A DNA stretch of 64,000 nucleotides from Bog-159 sp963738375 (GCA_963738375.1 CAVTWL010000002.1:372001-436000); one strand, 5' to 3'. Positions 35,529 through 44,624 are shown, counted from the stretch's first letter. The notes: generated by a model not told the origin, from the letters alone. Translations and numbers: made by a program.

Positions 35529-36059
35529 AACCTCCCGATTTACGGCGTGATGGCCGAATTCGACAATCCCACGTCGCTGGTGAATGCGGCGCGCGAGGCG
35601 CGCGCGCGAGGCTACCGGAAGATGGACGCGTACTCGCCGTTCCCGATCGAAGCGCTGAGCGAAGCGCTGCACCTGCCCAAGAGCAAACTGCCCTATGCGG
35701 TGCTGATCGGCGGCATCATCGGCGGGCTACGGGCTACCTGCTGCAGTATTACGTGACAGTGATTTATTTCCCGATCAATATCGCCGGGCGTCCGCTGCAT
35801 AGCTGGCCCATGTACATCGTGATCACCTTCGAGCTGACGATTTTGTTCGCGGCGCTTTCGGCGGTGTTCGGGTTGCTGGCTTTGTGCGGGTTGCCGATGC
35901 CGTATCACCCGACATTTAATGTTCCGCATTTCGCACTGGCTTCACGCAACCGGTTTTTCTTGTGCATCGAAGCCACCGATCCGATTGTTCGACCGGAAAG
36001 CCACCGAGGAATTTCTGGAGAGTCTGGATGCGCAGGAGGTCTGCGAAGTTGCGCATTAA
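35525..36059 (+). CDS. actD: Alternative complex III membrane subunit ActD (DUF3341), frameshifted
   Basis: ActD, a DUF3341 protein with two membrane helices. From ATG 35525 the correct reading is MKPP then IYGVMAEFDNP; a spare G near 35537 breaks the frame. It continues YRKMDAYSPFPIEALSEALH and LPYAVLIGGIIGG, slips again near 35727 before GYLLQYYVTVIYFPINIAGR, PLHSWPMYIVITFE and PYHPTFNVPHFALASRNRFF, and a third time near 35985 before DRKATEEFLESLDAQE and the TAA at 36057. All expected blocks are present in order. It sits between actC and the actE lipoprotein cytochrome, whose start lies within its last codons. Confidence 0.85.
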
Positions 36060-36645
36060 GAGATCAGCGGTTTTAGCAGGACCTGTGGTGATTCTGGCAT
36101 CGCTGTTGAGCGGCTGCCGGCAGGACATGCAGGACCAGCCGAAATATATCCCGCTGCGGCCCAGTTCATTTTTTGACGATGGCCGGTCGGAGCGCCCCTT
36201 AGTGGATGGCACGGTGGCGCGCGGACATTTGAACGCCGATCCGGCGTTCTATACGGGAAAGATCGACAACAAGCCAGTGGACACAGTTCCCTTCCCTGTC
36301 ACGCGGGCGGTGTTGGAACGCGGGCAACAGCGGTACAACATTTATTGCTCGCCCTGCCACGGCATGACCGGCGCGGGCAACGGCATGATTGCCCAACGCG
36401 GCTTCAATCATCCGCCGCCACAGTCGTATCATATCGACCGCTTGCGGCAGGCGCCGATCGGGTATTTTTTCGATGTGATTTCGAACGGGCTGGGCGCCAT
36501 GCCGGATTACGCGGCACAGATTGAACCACGCGACCGCTGGGCGATTGCGGCCTATGTGCGCGTGCTGCAGTATAGCCAGAACGCCTCGATCGACGATGTG
36601 CCCGCGGATGCGCGCGCTGAACTAACCAAGGGAGGGGCGAAGTAA
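36049..36645 (+). CDS. actE: Alternative complex III monoheme cytochrome c lipoprotein (ActE)
   Basis: About 198 residues. A lipoprotein signal (SAVLAGPVVILASLLSGC) anchors a single-heme cytochrome c with CSPCHGMTGAGNG (about residue 100) and an axial Met candidate in NGLGAMPDYAAQI (about 150). Three starts are in frame. I favour TTG 36049 because AGGAGGT lies nine bases upstream (36033-36039) and it gives a proper short lipoprotein signal. ATG 36028 would add seven residues, and the long open frame from 35962 overlaps actD. In the complex ActE hands electrons towards the oxidase. The frame is intact. The stop shares a base with the actF ATG (TAATG). Confidence 0.93.
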   Translation: MRIKRSAVLAGPVVILASLLSGCRQDMQDQPKYIPLRPSSFFDDGRSERPLVDGTVARGHLNADPAFYTGKIDNKPVDTVPFPVTRAVLERGQQRYNIYCSPCHGMTGAGNGMIAQRGFNHPPPQSYHIDRLRQAPIGYFFDVISNGLGAMPDYAAQIEPRDRWAIAAYVRVLQYSQNASIDDVPADARAELTKGGAK

Positions 36646-37847
36646 TGGCGTCCGCTACTCACCAGCGTTCTTTCGCAATCCCGCCCGATGTATCCGCCGA
36701 TATGCGAGGCTTGCGCACCCGTTTTCTGATTGTCGGGATCGTTGCGCTTCTGATTTCCGTGGTGGGCTGGTTTCTGAACTCGGATCAGTTCTATCGCTCG
36801 TATATCTGGTGCTACATGTTTTTCATCGGCGTGCCGCTGGGAGCGACGGCGCTGCTGATGCTGCAATACCTGACGGGCGGCGCTTGGGGCATGATGATCC
36901 GGCGGCCTTGCGAAGCGGCTTCGCGGACGATTCCGCTGCTGGCCATTCTGTTCCTCCCGATCATTGCCGGGATTCCCCATCTTTACCAGTGGTCGCACGC
37001 GGATATTGTGGCGCATGACGCTGTTTTGCGGCACAAACAAATCTATCTGAACGTGCCGTTCTTCCTCATTCGCGCCGGCATTTACTTTACGGGCTGGATG
37101 CTGATTGCGCATCTGCTTTATAAGTGGTCGGGCGATCTGGATCGCGGAGATACGCGCGCGGCGAGCAAACTGGCTGCGATCAGCGGTCCCGGGCTGATTT
37201 TTTACGGTTTCAGCGTGACGTTCATGGCGATCGACTGGGTGTTGTCGATCAATCCGCACTGGTTCTCGACAATCTTCGGTCTATTGTTCATCGTGGGTGA
37301 GGGATTGTCGGCGCTGGCTTTCCTGATTTGCGTACTGGTGCTATTGAGCAAACGGGAGCCGATGTCGGAAGTGCTGACACACCGGCACCTGCACGATGTG
37401 GGCAAGTTGATGCTGGCCTTCGTGATGGTGTGGGCGTACTTCTCGTTCTCGCAATTGCTGGTGATCTGGTCAGGCAACTTGCCGGAAGAGATCCCATGGT
37501 ATTTAAACCGCTTCGCGGGAGGCTGGCAGTACATCGGCGTGGCGCTGGTGCTGCTGCACTTCGCGCTGCCGTTCGCGCTGTTGCTTTCGCGGGATTTGAA
37601 GCGAAACTTCCGGCTGCTCAGCACGGTTGCCGCGGGCGTGCTGGTGATGCGCTTCGTTGATCTTTACTGGGTGGTCGCGCCGGACTTTCACAAGGCGCAG
37701 TTCTTTATCAGTTGGATGGATTTTCTGATGCCGTTCGCATTAGGCGGGATCTGGCTGGCGGCCTATTTGTGGCAATTGGAACAGCGCCCGCTGTTGCCGG
37801 TGGGAGATCCGCATTTGGAGGAGGCTCTGGAACATGGCCGCGAGTAA
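36645..37847 (+). CDS. actF: Alternative complex III membrane subunit ActF
   Basis: A 400-residue protein with about ten membrane helices, the second large integral subunit of alternative complex III and a paralogue-like partner of ActC. Recognisable stretches are MRGLRTRFLIVGIVALLISV, YRSYIWCYMFFIGVPLGATA, RHKQIYLNVPFFLIRAGIYF, SVTFMAIDWVLSINPHWFST, AYFSFSQLLVIWSGNLPEEI and WVVAPDFHK near the C-terminus. The start shares a base with the actE stop, and the 3' end overlaps the next ATG by 14 bases. The frame is clean throughout, although actC and actD upstream and cox downstream are not. Confidence 0.94.
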   Translation: MASATHQRSFAIPPDVSADMRGLRTRFLIVGIVALLISVVGWFLNSDQFYRSYIWCYMFFIGVPLGATALLMLQYLTGGAWGMMIRRPCEAASRTIPLLAILFLPIIAGIPHLYQWSHADIVAHDAVLRHKQIYLNVPFFLIRAGIYFTGWMLIAHLLYKWSGDLDRGDTRAASKLAAISGPGLIFYGFSVTFMAIDWVLSINPHWFSTIFGLLFIVGEGLSALAFLICVLVLLSKREPMSEVLTHRHLHDVGKLMLAFVMVWAYFSFSQLLVIWSGNLPEEIPWYLNRFAGGWQYIGVALVLLHFALPFALLLSRDLKRNFRLLSTVAAGVLVMRFVDLYWVVAPDFHKAQFFISWMDFLMPFALGGIWLAAYLWQLEQRPLLPVGDPHLEEALEHGRE

Positions 37848-39096
37848 TGGTCACGCCGGCGACGAGCCGCGCAATCCGCACGTCCACCATGAAATGGGCG
37901 ACGTCAATGCCCGGGCGTTGACTAAGTTCGGCATGTCGATGGCGGCGCTGATAGTCATTTTCCTGTTTGGATTGTATGGCATGTTTCAGTATTTGAAGAA
38001 TCGCGAAGCGGAAGCTGGGCTGCCGCAGTCCCCGTCGGCCTTGGTCAATGCGCAGAAGCTGCCGCCGGAACCGCGACTGCAGGCTTACCCGCGGCAGGAT
38101 ATGACGGAATGCAAAGCCGATGAGCAACGGATTTTGCGCCAGTACGCGCTGATCGATCCGGACAAAGGGGTGGTCCGGATACCGGTCGATCGCGCGATGG
38201 ATTTGATTGCGCAGCGCGGATTGCCCGCAACGCCAACTCTTAAAGCGATACCGCCGGCAGCTAAGCCTACCGCGCCAGTTACACCGATTGGTAAAGAAGA
38301 GATGAACTTGACGAGTAAGCTCGCGATTGGAGTGTTGGCGGCGGCGCTTGCCTGGGCGCAACCGGCGCAGCCTGCGCCCGCCCAGCCCTCGGCGATGCAC
38401 AGTCCGGACTCCAAGCCCGCGCCCCTGCCCGAGGGCTTGCAGGGAGTATCGATCGAACAGAATTTGAACCACCAGGTACCGTTGAGTCTGGTCTTTCGAG
38501 ACGAGTTCGGGCGCTCGATGCCGCTATCGACTTACTTCAGCGGAAATAAGCCCGTGGTGCTGGCTTTGGTTTATTACACCTGCCCCATGCTTTGTAATCT
38601 GGTCCTGACCGGCATGGAGAGCAGCTTGCGGGCCATTTCTTTGAACCCGGGCCGCGATTTCGAGATCGTGGCGGTCAGCATCGATCCGAAGGATACGCCG
38701 GATATCGCGGCGGGTAAGCGCGAGAGTTATTTGAGAAGATACCGGCGGCCGGACACGGCCAACGGCTGGCATTTTCTGACGGGCGACGAGGGCAACATCC
38801 AAGCCCTGACCTCGGCGGTCGGCTTTCGTTATAAGCTCGATCCGTCGACCGGACAATACGCGCATGCCAGCGGAATCATGATGTTGACGCCGGACGGCAA
38901 GCTGTCGCGGTATTTTTACGGCGTGGAATACGCGCCGCGCGATATGCGCCTGGGATTGGTGGAAGCGTCGCAGAACAAGATCGGCTCGCCGGTGGATCAG
39001 ATCCTGCTGTTCTGTTACCATTACGATCCGGCGACCGGCAAGTATGGCGCCATCGCGATGAATATGATTCGATTCGGCGGGGCACTTTCGTTTTGA
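37834..39096 (+). CDS. ActG-like small membrane protein read in frame into SCO1/SenC copper chaperone
   Basis: A 420-codon frame with two separate proteins in it. Residues 1-155 resemble the single-helix protein that follows actF in acidobacterial act operons (TKFGMSMAALIVIFLFGLYG; PPEPRLQ; VVRIPVDRAMDLIAQRGLPA); GGAGGAGG precedes its ATG. At ATG 38302 a fresh signal peptide begins (MNLTSKLAIGVLAAALAWAQ). It is followed by an SCO1/SenC thioredoxin fold with the copper-binding YYTCPMLCNLVLTGM and a conserved His in YAHASGIMML. SCO loads copper into the CuA site of the downstream CoxB. The two genes probably are separate, with translation or a lost stop near 38300 (AGATGA lies at the junction); a true fusion is possible. 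Confidence 0.82.
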   Translation: MAASNGHAGDEPRNPHVHHEMGDVNARALTKFGMSMAALIVIFLFGLYGMFQYLKNREAEAGLPQSPSALVNAQKLPPEPRLQAYPRQDMTECKADEQRILRQYALIDPDKGVVRIPVDRAMDLIAQRGLPATPTLKAIPPAAKPTAPVTPIGKEEMNLTSKLAIGVLAAALAWAQPAQPAPAQPSAMHSPDSKPAPLPEGLQGVSIEQNLNHQVPLSLVFRDEFGRSMPLSTYFSGNKPVVLALVYYTCPMLCNLVLTGMESSLRAISLNPGRDFEIVAVSIDPKDTPDIAAGKRESYLRRYRRPDTANGWHFLTGDEGNIQALTSAVGFRYKLDPSTGQYAHASGIMMLTPDGKLSRYFYGVEYAPRDMRLGLVEASQNKIGSPVDQILLFCYHYDPATGKYGAIAMNMIRFGGALSF

Positions 39097-39177
39097 TTTC
39101 CGGCACGTTCCTTTTATTTGCGTGGCGCCGGGACTGGCGGAAAGACCGACAGATTTTGAGGCAGGCTAGATAAATTC

Positions 39178-40176
39178 ATGGGATCCGAACTACCTCTATT
39201 TCCGGTGCAGGCTTCCAGCGTGGCGCCCAGCGTGGACCATTTGCTTTATTTCCTGCTGGCCGTCGCGGTCTTTTTCGCCGTGGGAATTTTTCTCACGATT
39301 TTCTACTTCGCCATCCGCTACCGGCGCCGTTCCGAAGCGGAATTGCCCGTGCCGGCGCACGGCGCGATGGCGTTGGAAATTCTGTGGAGCGTGATTCCGT
39401 TCGGGCTGACGATGATGATGTTCGCTTGGGGCGCCAGCATCTTCTTTACGATCTCGCGGCCGCCGGACGACGCGCAGCAGATCTACGTGATCGGCAAGCA
39501 GTGGATGTGGAAGCTGCAGCACATGGAAGGCCAGCGGGAGATCAACGAGTTGCACATTCCGGTGGGCCAGGCGGTGAAGCTGACCATGACGTCGGAAGAT
39601 GTGATCCACGATTTCTTCGTGCCGGCTTTCCGGACCAAGGCCGATGTGGTGCCGGGCCGTTACTCCACGGTCTGGTTCAAGCCCACCAAGCCGGGTAAGT
39701 ATCACTTGTTCTGTTCGCAATATTGCGGGACCAACCACTACGCCATGATCGGTTGGGTATACGTGATGGAGCCGCAGGATTACCAGACGTGGCTGAGCGG
39801 CGGGTCGGGCCGGCTCGCTGGCTTCGCAACGGCGAAAAGCTTTTCCAAACATTCGCCTGCGCCAACTGCCACCATCTGAGCGGGCCGCCCGGACGCGGGT
39901 CCGGATCTGCGCAATCTTTACGGCACGCAGGTGGAACTGGCTGACGGCGGCGCACGTGAAGTTCGACGAAGAATATATCCGCGAGTCCATCTTGAATCCC
40001 GTCGGCCAAGATCGTGAAGGGATATCAGCCGATCATGCCGACGTTCCAAGGGCTGGTAACCGAGGAGAATGTGTTGCAACTGATCGAGTACATCAAGTCA
40101 CTGACGCCGAAGGAGGCCGGCCTCAGACCGCCCGCCGCGGCGGCCGCTATCGGCCAGAACGACCACCAAACAATAA
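39178..40176 (+). CDS. coxB: Cytochrome c oxidase subunit II with C-terminal cytochrome c domain (caa3 type), frameshifted
   Basis: CoxB. Two membrane helices (HLLYFLLAVAVFFAVGIFLT and LWSVIPFGLTMMMFAWGASI) precede the cupredoxin domain with QWMWKLQH, DVIHDFFVPAFRTKADVVPG and the CuA ligands CSQYCGTNHYAMIGWVYVM (about residue 179). The frame then breaks near 39810. The cytochrome c domain continues out of phase: GEKLFQTFACANCHHLSGPP (heme motif CANCH), GPDLRNLYGTQVELADGG, HVKFDEEYIRESILNP and GYQPIMPTFQGLVTEENVLQ, with further shifts near 39898, 39948 and 40008. The end is set at TAA 40174, just before coxA, but that stop needs one more shift. The cytochrome domain marks this as a caa3 oxidase. 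Confidence 0.87.
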
Positions 40177-40179
40177 GAT

Positions 40180-41814
40180 ATGATTACCGAAGCGGTACAA
40201 GAGCGCGAGAATTACCTCAACGCGAGTTACGGCATCAAGTCCTGGCTGCTGACCAAGGACCACAAGCGCATCGGTCTGTTGTACCTGCACACCATCACGT
40301 TTTTCTTTTTTCTGGGCGGTATTTTCGCCACGCTGATCCGGCTCGAGTTGCTGACTCCCAAAGGCGGCCTGGTTTCGGCGGACACTTACAGCAAGCTGTT
40401 CACGCTGCACGGCGTGATCATGGTGTTTCTTCTTCCTGATTCCATCGATTCCGGCTACCCTGGGAAATTTCTTTTTGCCGATGATGATCGGGGCCAAGGA
40501 TCTGGCGTTTCCCGCGAATCAACCTGCTGAGCTGGTATCTGCTGGTGATCGGCGGCTGTTTCGCCATGTTCGCCATGCTGGCCGGCGGCGTGGATACCGG
40601 CTGGACCTTCTACGTGCCCTACAGCAGCAATTACTCGAACACTTATGTGATCGCGACCGGGCTGGGAATTTTCATCGCGGGCTTCTCGTCGATCCTGACG
40701 GGACTGAATTTCATCGTCACCGTGCATCGCATGCGCGCTCCGGGCATGACCTGGTTCCGCATGCCGCTCTTTGTGTGGTCGAATTATGCGACCGCGCTGA
40801 TTCAGGTGCTGGGCACGCCGGTGATCGCCATCACGCTGGTGCTGCTGATTTGCGAGCGGACGCTGCACATCGGGATTTTCGATCCGGCGCGCGGCGGCGA
40901 TCCGGTGCTGTTCCAGCATCTGTTCTGGTTCTATTCGCATCCCGGCCGTGTACATCATGGTGCTGCCGGGCATGGGCGTGATCAGCGAACTGGTATCGGT
41001 CTTCTCGAAGAAGCCGGTATTCGGATATAAGGTGGTGGCGTTTTCGAGCGTGGCCATCGCGGTGCTCGGGCTTCCTGGTTTGGGGCCATCACCTGTTCGT
41101 GTCCGGGCAGTCGGTTTACGCGGGCCTGGTGTTTTCGTTCCTGAGCTACTTCGTGGCGATCCCGTCGGCCATCAAGGTATTCAACTGGACGGCGACCCTG
41201 TACAAGGGTTCGATCTCCTTCGCGACGCCGATGCTGTACGCGTTCGGCTTCATCGGCCTGTTCACCGTGGGCGGACTGACGGGCCTGTTCGTGGCCTGCC
41301 TGGGCGTGGACGTGCACGTACACGACACTTACTTCGTGATCGCCCACTTCCATTACATTATGGTGGGCGGCACGATCATGGCTTACCTGGGCGGCTTGCA
41401 TTACTGGTGGCCGAAGATGTCCGGCCGCATGTATCCGGAAGGGCTGGGCGAAGCTTTCGGCGCTGGTCATCTACCTGGGCTTCAACCTGACTTTCTTCCC
41501 GCAGTTCATTCTGGGATACCTGGGCATGCCGCGCCGCTATTGGAATTATCCGGAAGAGTTTCAAGTGCTGCACGTCATGTCGACGGCGGGCGCTTCGGTG
41601 CTGGCGGTCGGCTATCTGATGCCGCTGATTTACTTCATGTGGTCGCTGCGGTACGGGCCGATCGCGCGGGCCGAATCCGTGGGGCGCCACCGGCCTGGAA
41701 TGGCAGACGGCTTCGCCGCCGCCGGCGCACAATTTCGAAGAGACACCGATGGTGACCACCGAGGCCTACGATTACGCCGCGCTTGCCGCGAGGGAGGAGG
41801 CCAAAGTTGGATAG
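40180..41814 (+). CDS. coxA: Cytochrome c oxidase subunit I, frameshifted
   Basis: The catalytic heme-copper subunit. It starts MITEAVQERENYLNASYGIK and continues LLTKDHKRIGLLYLHTITFF and TLHGVIMVF. After about 40425 the frame slips, then NFFLPMMIGAKDLAFP, INLLSWYLLVIGGCFAMFAM, GWTFYVPYSSNYS, HLFWFYSHP with AVYIMVLPGMGV (shift near 40945), WGHHLFVSGQ (shift near 41075), HDTYFVIAHFHYIMVGGT (heme a3/CuB His ligands), YLGFNLTFFPQFILGYLGMP (shift near 41460) and NPWGATGLEWQTASPPP (shift near 41675) follow. The YSHP-type motif fits a type A2 oxidase. All copper and heme His blocks are recoverable, in order, and no substitution of them is visible. About seven single-base indels are needed. Confidence 0.88.
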
Positions 41815-42469
41815 CCACACGGAGACTGCCGAACTTGCGCGGAACAGTTCGAAACGCCCGCGCAGCAGAAGGAAGTTTCGACGCTGGGGATGTGGATCTT
41901 CCTGGTCACCGAAATCATGTTCTTCGGCGGCCTGTTCCTGGCGTACACGATCTACCGGAAGGAGTTCGCGGGGGTCTTCGCCGTGGCCAGCAACACGCTC
42001 GACGTGGTGATCGGCGCGGCCAATACGGCCGTGCTGATCTGCAGCAGTTTCACCATGGTGCTGGCGGTGCGCGCCGCGCAAATCGGCAAGCCGCAAAGCG
42101 CTGATCTATTTCTGATTTTGACGATCCTATTTGGCGGCGTGTTTCTGGGTGTGAAGGCTTACGAGTGGAACGAGAAGTTCGAGGAGCACCACGTGCCCGG
42201 GCCGACGTTCCATCTGGAGGGCACCACGCAGCAAGGTCCGGCGCAATTGTTCTTCTCGCTGTACTTCGCCATGACCGGGCTGCACGCGCTGCACATGGTC
42301 ATCGGCGAAGGCCTGATGCTGTTCCTGCTTTGGGAGGCTTACCGCGGCAAGTACACGGCGAGCTTACTACACGCCGGTGGATATCGGCGGCCTTTACTGG
42401 CACTTCGTCGATATCATCTGGATTTTCCTGTTTCCGCTGCTGTATCTGATTGCGCGGCACCAACACTAA
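41807..42469 (+). CDS. coxC: Cytochrome c oxidase subunit III, frameshifted
   Basis: Subunit III with five helices. The likely start is TTG 41807, within the last codons of coxA (then DSHTETAELA). A shift near 41837 leads to GMWIFLVTEIMFFGGLFLAY, SFTMVLAVRAAQIGKP, FGGVFLGVKAYEWNEKFEEH and FSLYFAMTGLHALHMVIGEG, the last a hallmark of subunit III. A spare T near 42367 breaks the frame again before YYTPVDIGGLYWHFVDIIWI and the end FPLLYLIARHQH. It stabilises subunit I and the proton pathway entrance. Two bases separate it from coxD. Confidence 0.86.
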
Positions 42470-42470
42470 C

Positions 42471-42772
42471 ATGCACGAACACATCGATTCGATCAAGACT
42501 TACACCCTGGTATTCGTCGCTCTGCTGGTCTCTGACGGCGGCGACGACGGTGGTGGCAACCATCGACCTGGGGCCGTTCAACGTGGTGATGGCGCTGTTC
42601 ATCGCGGTGGTGAAGATGATGCTGGTGGCGCTGTTCTTCATGCACCTGCGGCACAGCACGATTCTGATGAAGGTGGTGGTAGGGGGCGGGATGTTGTGGC
42701 TGGCGATCCTGCTGGTGTTCTGAGCCTGGCGACTTCAGCACGCGCGGCTGGCTGCCGGTGCCGGGGAAGTAG
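42471..42772 (+). CDS. coxD: Cytochrome c oxidase subunit IV-like (prokaryotic), frameshifted
   Basis: A short three-helix subunit IV protein. ATG 42471 gives MHEHIDSIKTYTLVFVALLV. A spare base near 42530 moves the frame to LTAATTVVATIDLGPFNVVM, ALFIAVVKMMLVALFFMHLR and VVVGGGMLWLAILLVF. An apparent TGA at 42721 is again a frame slip, because the next bases read GDFSTRGWLPVPGK and then TAG at 42770, which is the normal C-terminal periplasmic end of this family. It is the last gene of the act-cox operon; a tRNA gene begins 39 bases on. Confidence 0.82.
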
Positions 42773-42811
42773 GCGCCGGACCTGCTAAAATCGAACTGAA
42801 ATCCTCGGTAC

Positions 42812-42888
42812 GGGCGCGTAGCTCAGGCGGATAGAGCATCTGCCTTCTAAGCAGAGGGTCGCCGGTTCGAGTCCGGCCGCGCCTACCA
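42812..42888 (+). tRNA. tRNA-Arg (anticodon UCU)
   Basis: A full cloverleaf can be drawn: acceptor GGGCGCG pairing with CGCGCCT, D-arm GCTC/GAGC, anticodon stem TCTGC/GCAGA with loop CTTCTAA (anticodon TCT at 42846-42848), T-arm GCCGG/CCGGC with loop TTCGAGT, and an encoded CCA end. It decodes AGA (and AGG by wobble) arginine codons, rare in GC-rich genomes. A TAAAAT box about 20 bases upstream may be part of its own promoter. Confidence 0.96.
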
Positions 42889-42920
42889 GCTAAATTACTA
42901 GAGAATAGGAGACGGAAGCC

Positions 42921-44243
42921 ATGTCACGGCGGACTATGAAAATGTTTTGCGCACTGCTCAGTACCATAATTGGGGCAGCGGCTCATGCACAGACCGTAAC
43001 TTCGATATTTAAATTCGATGGCACAAACGGCTCAGGCCCCCAAGCTGCGCTAGCCCAGGCCCCAAATGGTGACTTTTACGGGACAACAGGCGGTGGCGGA
43101 ACGAACCAAGGCGGCACGGTCTTCAGGGTCACCACCGGCGGCACGCTTACGACGCTCTACAACTTCTGCTCCCAGGTCGGTTGTACGGACGGTGAGTACC
43201 CTTACGCGGGGTTGTACCGAGCGGCGGATGGCGACTTCTACGGGACGACCGAAGGTGGCGGAGCCACCGGCTACGGCACCTTGTTCAAAATCACTCCGAG
43301 TGGCACACTGAGGACGCTGCACAGCTTCTGCTCCCAAAGTCGGTGTACAGACGGCGCGAACCCCGAGGCCGCGCCCATTCAAGCCGCCAATGGAGACTTG
43401 TACGGGACCACTTTGAACGGGGGTACCAACTGCGCGCCTACGGGTTGCGGCACCGTTTTCAAGATGACCCCTAGTGGCGTTTTCACGACTCTGTACAGCT
43501 TCTGCTCAGCGACTCAGTGCCCCGATGGCGATGGCCCATACGATGCGCTGGTCCAGGCGGCTAACGGCGATTTTTACGGGACGACTTTGTGGGGTGGGAT
43601 CTACGACTCGGTAGGAGGCACAATCTTCAAGATCTCCCCAAGTGGCAACCTCAGCACGGTGTATAGTTTCTGCGCCCTAAGCGGGTGCGCGGACGGCGAA
43701 TACCTCAACGCGGGTCTGGCAAAGGGCGCCGACGGAGATCTCTACGGTACAACCGAGAAGGGGGGAGCCAACGGATGGGGCACTGTCTTCAGAATCAATC
43801 TGAGCGGCGCTCTGACTACGCTATACAGCTTCTGTGTGCAGAGCGAGTGCGCCGACGGCGCGGTTCCTTTGGCCGGCCTAGTACAGGCAAGCGACGGCTA
43901 TCTTTACGGGACAACCTACCAAGGCGGCATCGCCGGCAAATACGGCACGCTGTTCCAGATCACACCGACTGGCGCACTGACGACGGTTTACAACTTCTGT
44001 TCCCGTAGCGACTGTACGGATGGCAGGCAGCCTGATGCAGCGCTAATCCAAGCCACCAATGGCAAACTATACGGGTCTACGGTGCGAGGCGGCTCCGACT
44101 GCGAATTTGGCTGTGGCACCCTGTTCAGCGTGTCCGCGGGTCCTGGACCGTCTGTCGAGACGGAGCCCACGTCCGGTACTGTAGGAACGACCCTCGACAT
44201 TGGCATCAATCTTACCGAACAGCGAACGAGCCCGTTCAGGTAA
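42921..44243 (+). CDS. Secreted GloVer-repeat protein (TIGR03803), C-terminus truncated
   Basis: A 440-residue secreted protein with a signal peptide (to about 25). It has at least seven tandem repeats of about 55 residues of the Gloeo_Verruco type. Each has the pattern G(D/T)LYGTT..GG....GT(V/L)FK(I/M)TPSG.LTTLYSFC, with a conserved CTDGE/CADG between. YGTT/YGST occurs near residues 50, 103, 155, 214, 270, 323 and 378. Cys pairs in each repeat may form disulfides. The end ETEPTSGTVGTTLDIG is the start of an IPT/TIG-like domain that is cut off after about 30 residues, so the protein is probably truncated. AGGAGA precedes the ATG. Function unknown; likely a surface beta-propeller-like protein. 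Confidence 0.85.
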   Translation: MSRRTMKMFCALLSTIIGAAAHAQTVTSIFKFDGTNGSGPQAALAQAPNGDFYGTTGGGGTNQGGTVFRVTTGGTLTTLYNFCSQVGCTDGEYPYAGLYRAADGDFYGTTEGGGATGYGTLFKITPSGTLRTLHSFCSQSRCTDGANPEAAPIQAANGDLYGTTLNGGTNCAPTGCGTVFKMTPSGVFTTLYSFCSATQCPDGDGPYDALVQAANGDFYGTTLWGGIYDSVGGTIFKISPSGNLSTVYSFCALSGCADGEYLNAGLAKGADGDLYGTTEKGGANGWGTVFRINLSGALTTLYSFCVQSECADGAVPLAGLVQASDGYLYGTTYQGGIAGKYGTLFQITPTGALTTVYNFCSRSDCTDGRQPDAALIQATNGKLYGSTVRGGSDCEFGCGTLFSVSAGPGPSVETEPTSGTVGTTLDIGINLTEQRTSPFR

Positions 44244-44310
44244 CCCACCAAGTTCTACGACCGAAGATCAACTGGACCGATGGATCGGCCGCTTTCCCGA
44301 CGCGATGTAG

Positions 44311-44607
44311 GTTTCGCAGAAGGGCAGAGGACCGCCGAGGGACTCGGACGGAACAGCGTTTAAACAGGCCCTCGGCGACAATATCTATTCCCGCGAATCA
44401 CCGAACGCGCCCTGGCGGCAGGCCAACTCGCATCACAGCCTCCAGGACGGCAGCCCGAACCCACTCAATGTCCGAGCCGACACGGGCACAAACCGAATTC
44501 TGGATTATTACGTCTTTACGCCGGCGACTCCTGTCGGCGCACTCGACGGCCGCCCTGAGAGTGTAACTCCTCGTCCTTTCCGATTGCGAGCCACAGGTCC
44601 GGCCTGA
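44311..44607 (+). other. Unidentified coding-like fragment without a start codon
   Basis: Between the GloVer protein and the TonB-receptor stop lie about 380 bases with no complete gene. One frame is open for 98 codons after a TAG at 44308, reading DSDGTAFKQALGDNIYSRES then NAPWRQANSHHSLQDG, NVRADTGTNRILDYYVFTP and a TGA at 44605. The residue use looks protein-like (Trp, Tyr and Asp in sensible places), but there is no ATG, GTG or TTG. The bases before it read TTEDQLDRWIGRFPDAM in yet another frame. I suspect a broken gene tail and do not recognise the family. Confidence 0.35.
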
Positions 44608-44624
44608 GTGCCCCACGGCATAGG

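Noticed and set aside
34660..42772. Programmed ribosomal frameshifting in act/cox genes
   Set aside because: More than twenty shifts in both directions, at varied sites without a common slippery heptamer, cannot be programmed.
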